The position numbers were made by a program, and so were the translations under genes. DNA of 7,786 nucleotides from Candidatus Zixiibacteriota bacterium (GTDB taxonomy: Bacteria > Zixibacteria > MSB-5A5 > SM1-73), in assembly GCA_022866585.1 (NCBI GenBank), contig JALHUP010000075.1, positions 1 to 7,786 of the forward strand, given 5' to 3'. The notes beneath the pieces are model-generated. The model was not told the DNA's origin, made no database searches, and worked only from the letters and a program-made list of their open reading frames with translations. Position 1 is the first letter of the stretch, and the number at the start of each line of letters is the position of its first letter. Shown here piece by piece: positions 4,390 to 7,786 of this stretch.

Positions 4390-5787
4390 CTACATTTTCC
4401 TCTTCCACTTGATCCCTTGGGGGGTATCTTCCAATATGATTCCCTTGGCTTCTAAATCTTTTCTTATTTGATCTGCCAATTTGAAATCTTTATCTTCTCT
4501 GGCTTTTGATCTTCTTTCTATTAACTTGCTGATCTGTTCATCCAAAACCAACTCTTCTCTTTTCAAAATTCCCAAAACGGAATCAAAACCATTCATCAAA
4601 TTCAGAACTTTTTCTGCATCAGCTTTTGAGATATTTTTATCCTCCACCAATCTATTTATATCTTTCACCAGATTGAAAACCACTCCCAAAGCCTCGGAAA
4701 CATTTAAATCATCGTCTAACGCATCTTCAAATCCCTGTGTTGTCTTTGATATAATTTCATCCACTTGAGGATTATTCTTCCCTTCTTTCACTATCTTTAA
4801 ATTGTCCACAAAATCATAAAGCCTTTGCAAAGCATTTTTGGAAGCCTCCAATCCATCAAAGGTGAAATTCAGTTGCTGTCTATGATGAGTTGCCAACAGC
4901 AGATATCTTATGGCAATGGGATTATACCCTTTGTTTAAAAGGTCGCGCAGGGTGTAGTAATTGCCAAAGCGTTTACCCATCCTTTTCCCTTCCACCATCA
5001 GATGTTCGTTGTGCAGCCAGAAGTTGACGAATTTCTCTCCGGTAGCGGCTTGGGACTGGGCAATCTCATTCTCATGATGCGGAAAGATCAGATCCACTCC
5101 ACCGGTATGTATGTCGAAATGTTTGCCCAGGTATTTCATGCTCATGGCGGAGCACTCGATATGCCATCCCGGTCGACCCTTCCCCACTTCGGTCTCCCAG
5201 AAAACGTCTCCGTCCTTCTCATCCCATCCCTTCCACAAAGCGAAATCCGCCACCTCTTCTTTCTCGTACTCATCCGCTGCCACCCTGGCACCTGCTTTTA
5301 GTCCGGATATGTCCATATGAGAAAGCTTGCCATATTCCGGAAAGGACGATATTCTGAAGTAGATCGACCCCTTGTTCTCATATGCATGTCCTTTATCCAT
5401 AAGACTCTTGACCAAGGCTTCCATATCCGTTATGTGAGCGGTTGCTTCTGGATAGACGTCGGCTGGTTTTATGTTCAGGCTACTTAGGTCCTCAAAGAAA
5501 GCCTGCTTATACTTTTCGGTGTACTCGCCCAGAGGAATTCCCTGTTTTTGCGAGCCACCTATGGTTCTATCGTCGACATCGGTTACGTTAAGAATCTGAG
5601 TAACCTTGTAACCCTTGTATTGCAGATAGCGGCGCAGGACATCCGTAAAAACATAAGCTCTGAAGTTACCAATATGAGCGAAGTCATAGACCGTGGGTCC
5701 GCAGCAATACATCCTCACCTCGCCCGGATGGATGGTATAAAACTCCTCTTTTCTTCGAGTCAGGGTATTAAAAAATTGGAGCGCCAT
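4390..5787 (-). CDS. cysS: Cysteinyl-tRNA synthetase
   Basis: It charges tRNA-Cys with cysteine in the cytoplasm and is a class I enzyme. The 465-residue length is normal. The protein opens with FFNTLTRRKEEF and carries the HIGH-type motif HIGN at residues 38-41. The zinc ligands that select cysteine are all present: Cys29 in YCCGP, Cys212 in HIECSAM, His237 and Glu241 in FPHHENE. The end, LEDTPQGIKWKRK, matches the family C-terminus. The second signature, normally KMSKS, reads RMGKR (269-273) before FGNYYTLRDLL; the second lysine is kept but both serines are lost. I prefer ATG at 5787 because AGAGGT lies 5 nt upstream, whereas the GTG two codons earlier overlaps that site. No T-box or other leader is seen in the spacer. 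It is the last gene of the leftward group and converges on icd. Confidence 0.96.
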   Translation of the reverse strand: MALQFFNTLTRRKEEFYTIHPGEVRMYCCGPTVYDFAHIGNFRAYVFTDVLRRYLQYKGYKVTQILNVTDVDDRTIGGSQKQGIPLGEYTEKYKQAFFEDLSSLNIKPADVYPEATAHITDMEALVKSLMDKGHAYENKGSIYFRISSFPEYGKLSHMDISGLKAGARVAADEYEKEEVADFALWKGWDEKDGDVFWETEVGKGRPGWHIECSAMSMKYLGKHFDIHTGGVDLIFPHHENEIAQSQAATGEKFVNFWLHNEHLMVEGKRMGKRFGNYYTLRDLLNKGYNPIAIRYLLLATHHRQQLNFTFDGLEASKNALQRLYDFVDNLKIVKEGKNNPQVDEIISKTTQGFEDALDDDLNVSEALGVVFNLVKDINRLVEDKNISKADAEKVLNLMNGFDSVLGILKREELVLDEQISKLIERRSKAREDKDFKLADQIRKDLEAKGIILEDTPQGIKWKRKM

Positions 5788-5799
5788 ACACACCTCTAT

Positions 5800-5855
5800 T
5801 AAAATTTAAAAAGCAAAATGAAAACTTCAAAACTAAAAAGTAAAACTGTGGCTAC
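5800..5855 (-). other. AT-rich spacer before cysS
   Basis: This stretch is A-rich on the + strand and T-rich on the coding strand of cysS, with repeated AAAACT and AAAA units. It may contain the cysS promoter, since TAAATT-like hexamers occur, but I found no convincing -35/-10 pair. No ORF or riboswitch-like fold is seen. Confidence 0.4.
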
Positions 5856-5861
5856 ACTTCT

Positions 5862-5917
5862 ACCTCACCCTCTTTGTCCCCCTCTCCATTTCATGGAAAG
5901 GGGGTAGGGGGTGAGGT
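5862..5917. repeat. CCCTCTCC/GGAGAGGG-family palindrome, long copy 2
   Basis: ACCTCACCC (5862-5870) and GGGTGAGGT (5909-5917) are perfect 9-bp outer arms. Inside them CCCCC (5878-5882) pairs with GGGGG (5900-5904), and TCCA pairs with TGGA around TTTCA. The element begins 5 nt beyond the stop of the HAD hydrolase gene in its reading direction. It could therefore stabilise or end that transcript before cysS. Confidence 0.72.
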
Positions 5918-5922
5918 TATCA

Positions 5923-6657
5923 TCAAAGATTAAAGACCACTTCGGGTAACTCTTTCAATTCCATCACTTGTCCATCAGGTGTAATAGGAAGAGTATAATC
6001 TCTTCCCTGATGATATTTCAAAATCCCTTTCATTCCTACCTTTTGAGCTCCACCCACATCCTCCTCCAACCTATCACCTACAAAGACAGCATCAGATGGA
6101 TCAACTTTAAGCTTTTCTGAAGCCAGCTGAAATATCTGGGGATGAGGTTTTCTGAAACCGACTGCGGATGAAAAGAAATGTGCATCCAAATAAGGAAAAA
6201 GTCCAAATCTTTTTAGCTCTCTTAAATGAAACTCTTCTGGAAAAATGGTATTAGAGATAAGCCCAATTTTTAGATTTTTCTCTTTGAAAAATTTCAAGAC
6301 CTTTTCTGCCCCGTCGACTAAGGTGACCTGGTCGGTGACGGGTTGGTAATATACTTCCAAAAAACTACCATAAATTCCGTCAGAGGTGCTCAAATTTAAC
6401 TTTGTGAAAAAATCGAAAATCACCTTTTCGAACTTCATCTCTTTGAGACTTTGTTCTATTTCTGATCTTGCTTTTAGAAATTCAGCCGAAAGAGCATTTG
6501 AGAATTCCTCGAGATTAGGCAATGTTAGATTTTTCTCCTTTAGGAATTCGTATCCCGTTTCTGCAGATAACCTTCGCAGGACATCCCAGGTGGAATTTTC
6601 AAACTCCAAAAGGGTGCTACCCATGTCAAAAAGAACTGCTTTCAATCGCTTTTTCAT
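5923..6657 (-). CDS. HAD-superfamily hydrolase (variant motif I)
   Basis: This 244-residue protein has the four HAD motifs in order. Motif I is FDMGSTL with nucleophile Asp11. A helical cap follows, at about residues 20-105. Motif II is LISNT (Ser135), motif III is the lysine of FRKPHP (Lys170), and motif IV is GDRLEED (Asp195 and Asp200). The usual second Asp of motif I (DxD) is Gly13. From family knowledge, that Asp acts as general acid/base in phosphatases, and it is missing in haloacid-dehalogenase-like and some uncharacterised members. Phosphatase activity is therefore not certain. The cap size and layout resemble phosphoglycolate phosphatase or dehalogenase-like proteins, and the substrate is unknown. 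ATG 6657 has AAAGGG 5 nt upstream. It is co-oriented with ddl (157-nt spacer) and cysS (135-nt spacer), both spacers carrying palindromes, so tight co-transcription is not assured. Confidence 0.9.
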   Translation of the reverse strand: MKKRLKAVLFDMGSTLLEFENSTWDVLRRLSAETGYEFLKEKNLTLPNLEEFSNALSAEFLKARSEIEQSLKEMKFEKVIFDFFTKLNLSTSDGIYGSFLEVYYQPVTDQVTLVDGAEKVLKFFKEKNLKIGLISNTIFPEEFHLRELKRFGLFPYLDAHFFSSAVGFRKPHPQIFQLASEKLKVDPSDAVFVGDRLEEDVGGAQKVGMKGILKYHQGRDYTLPITPDGQVMELKELPEVVFNL

Positions 6658-6780
6658 CGAAACCCTTTATGTTCCTTAACAAACTATGACGCTACTCCAA
6701 ATTCGGAATTATTTTAAATACGGTGTTCACTCGGAATTGTTTAGTTTTTCTGACCGTTGGTATGGACATCTTGGTTGACC

Positions 6781-6811
6781 TCACCCTACCCTCTCCTACA
6801 AGGAGAGGGAG
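6781..6811. repeat. CCCTCTCC/GGAGAGGG-family palindrome, copy 3
   Basis: CCCTCTCCT (6789-6797) and AGGAGAGGG (6801-6809) form a perfect 9-bp stem around ACA, preceded by TCACCCTA. It lies 3 nt beyond the last base of the ddl stop in the gene's reading direction. Read on the - strand it matches the copy at 2818-2855 (stem, then TAGGGTGAGG). It may serve as the 3' end structure of ddl. Confidence 0.7.
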
Positions 6812-6814
6812 CAC

Positions 6815-7786
6815 CTACACCTTTTTCTTCTTCAAAGCCAGCTTGGCAATTCTGTCCACCAGTTCTGAAAAGTCGATGCCGACTGCTTTGGCGGCTTTTG
6901 GAACCAAGCTGGTGGCGGTCATTCCCGGAAGGGTATTCACCTCCAAACAGTAGAATCGGCTATCTTCGCCATATCTGAAATCGACCCGCGCATATCCCTC
7001 GCATCCCAATGCTTTAAAAGCTTTTAAACCTATCTCCTGAATCTCTTTGGTCTTCTCCTCTGGAATTTCTGCCGGACATATGTAGTTGCTTTTTCCTTTT
7101 GTATATTTGCATTCATAATCGTAAACTTCATGTTCGGGGACGATCTCGATCACCGGCAAAGCCTGATCACCCAAAATCCCTACAGTCAACTCCCTTCCTG
7201 AAATATATTTTTCAATTAAAAATTCTGCAGAATATTTTTGGGCAAAATCAAAAGCTTTCATCAACTCTGATTTTTCATTCACCACCGAAAGCCCCACGGT
7301 TGACCCTTGATCATTGGGCTTGACTACACAGGGAAAACCAAAGCTATTTCGTATTTGATCTGTAATGCGTGACATATCAGAAAGATCGGAATTCTCAACC
7401 AAGAACCAATCTGGGGTCAAGATCCCTTCTCTTTCAAAGATTTTTTTGGACATGGCTTTGTTCATCGCTAAAGCACTGGCTAACACTCCTGAACTGGTGT
7501 AAGGTTTTCCGGTCAAATCCAGAAGGGCTTGAATAGTGCCATCCTCACCTTGTCCACCATGAAGAGCCAAAAAGACCACATCCACTTCTGAGAAATCAAA
7601 GGAATCAATGGCTTTTAAGGCAAGCTCTTTCCCTTTTTTCTCAAGGAGAGTTATGTCCGGAGGTTCAGTTTTTACTCCTTCTGGAATATATTTTCCCGTA
7701 TCGGGCAAGAGTTTTTGCCCCTGCGCTGTATCCAGTGCGATTACCTTATGACCTGTTGACTTCAGAGCCTTGACAATCGCCTCCCC
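6815..7786 (-). CDS. ddl: D-alanine--D-alanine ligase (5' end outside the window)
   Basis: This ATP-grasp enzyme joins two D-alanines for peptidoglycan precursor synthesis in the cytoplasm. The frame stays open to the right edge, giving 323 residues that begin GEAIVKALKSTGHKV. From family alignment about 20 N-terminal residues are missing, including the first glycine-rich loop and the glutamate that binds the first D-alanine. Visible motifs are ALHGGQGEDG, PYTSSG, FPCVVKPNDQGSTVGLSVV, EKYISGRELTVGIL and YDYECKYTKGKSNY. Near the end are ARVDFRYG and CLEVNTLPGMT, with the magnesium-binding Glu and Asn. The omega-loop tyrosine in YDYECKY favours D-Ala-D-Ala rather than the D-lactate or D-serine variants linked to vancomycin resistance. 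No mur genes are in view. The HAD hydrolase follows after 157 nt. Confidence 0.95.
   Translation of the reverse strand, partial: GEAIVKALKSTGHKVIALDTAQGQKLLPDTGKYIPEGVKTEPPDITLLEKKGKELALKAIDSFDFSEVDVVFLALHGGQGEDGTIQALLDLTGKPYTSSGVLASALAMNKAMSKKIFEREGILTPDWFLVENSDLSDMSRITDQIRNSFGFPCVVKPNDQGSTVGLSVVNEKSELMKAFDFAQKYSAEFLIEKYISGRELTVGILGDQALPVIEIVPEHEVYDYECKYTKGKSNYICPAEIPEEKTKEIQEIGLKAFKALGCEGYARVDFRYGEDSRFYCLEVNTLPGMTATSLVPKAAKAVGIDFSELVDRIAKLALKKKKV

Noticed and set aside
5788..5861. T-box or cysteine-responsive leader before cysS
   Set aside because: No T-box consensus or specifier-loop-like fold is visible, and the spacer is short and AT-rich.
6700..6738. TCGGAATT direct repeat and AATTCGGAATT palindrome upstream of the HAD gene
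   Set aside because: It is short and AT-rich, with no clear promoter alignment, so chance occurrence cannot be excluded.
6757..6978. + strand frames over the ddl 3' end
   Set aside because: They overlap the strongly supported ddl gene and the palindrome, and encode low-complexity residues without family features.
6815..7786. VanA-type D-Ala-D-Lac ligase
   Set aside because: The YDYECKY omega-loop tyrosine matches ordinary Ddl enzymes, and no vanH, vanX or regulatory genes are present.

Overview
This window looks like chromosomal DNA from a bacterium of moderate-to-low GC, probably an uncultivated lineage. The reasons are clear Shine-Dalgarno sites, bacterial housekeeping enzymes, and intergenic spaces full of dispersed palindromes of the kind often seen in genomes from environmental samples. 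I cannot name the phylum from the sequence alone. I see no tRNA, rRNA, CRISPR array, transposase or phage gene.

Left part (1-4160, + strand). Bases 1-93 may hold the tail of an upstream gene. An AT-rich spacer follows, with direct repeats and a candidate promoter. Then comes a block of central metabolism: the large subunit of a two-subunit aconitase-superfamily hydro-lyase (LeuC/HacA type, 251-1579), its small subunit (LeuD/HacB type, 2266-2766) and an NADP-type isocitrate dehydrogenase (2913-4160). The large and small subunit genes are separated by a small two-gene module encoding a DUF4258-like and a DUF2283-like protein (1668-2183). This module resembles a toxin-antitoxin pair and is bracketed by two copies of a ~31-nt hairpin-forming repeat. 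No leuA or leuB is visible. Because isocitrate dehydrogenase follows directly, the hydro-lyase may act as an aconitase (citrate to isocitrate) or homoaconitase rather than, or as well as, an isopropylmalate isomerase. The last point is inference.

Middle (4161-4389). The space between the convergent icd and cysS genes is almost entirely structured repeats. It holds a 54-nt element that folds as a complete three-way junction, a terminator-like stem with a T-run, and two short perfect palindromes whose right ends share the tail CTACA with the first element. A strong ribosome-binding sequence and a short ORF directly after icd may be the remnant of a lost downstream gene.

Right part (4390-7786, - strand). 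Reading leftward, these are D-alanine--D-alanine ligase (cut by the right edge of the window), a HAD-family hydrolase lacking the second catalytic Asp of motif I, and cysteinyl-tRNA synthetase with an altered KMSKS loop. They are co-oriented but separated by 134-157 nt spacers, each containing a palindrome of the CCCTCTCC/GGAGAGGG family. A third copy of that family lies between the small-subunit gene and icd. The three genes do not form an obvious pathway.
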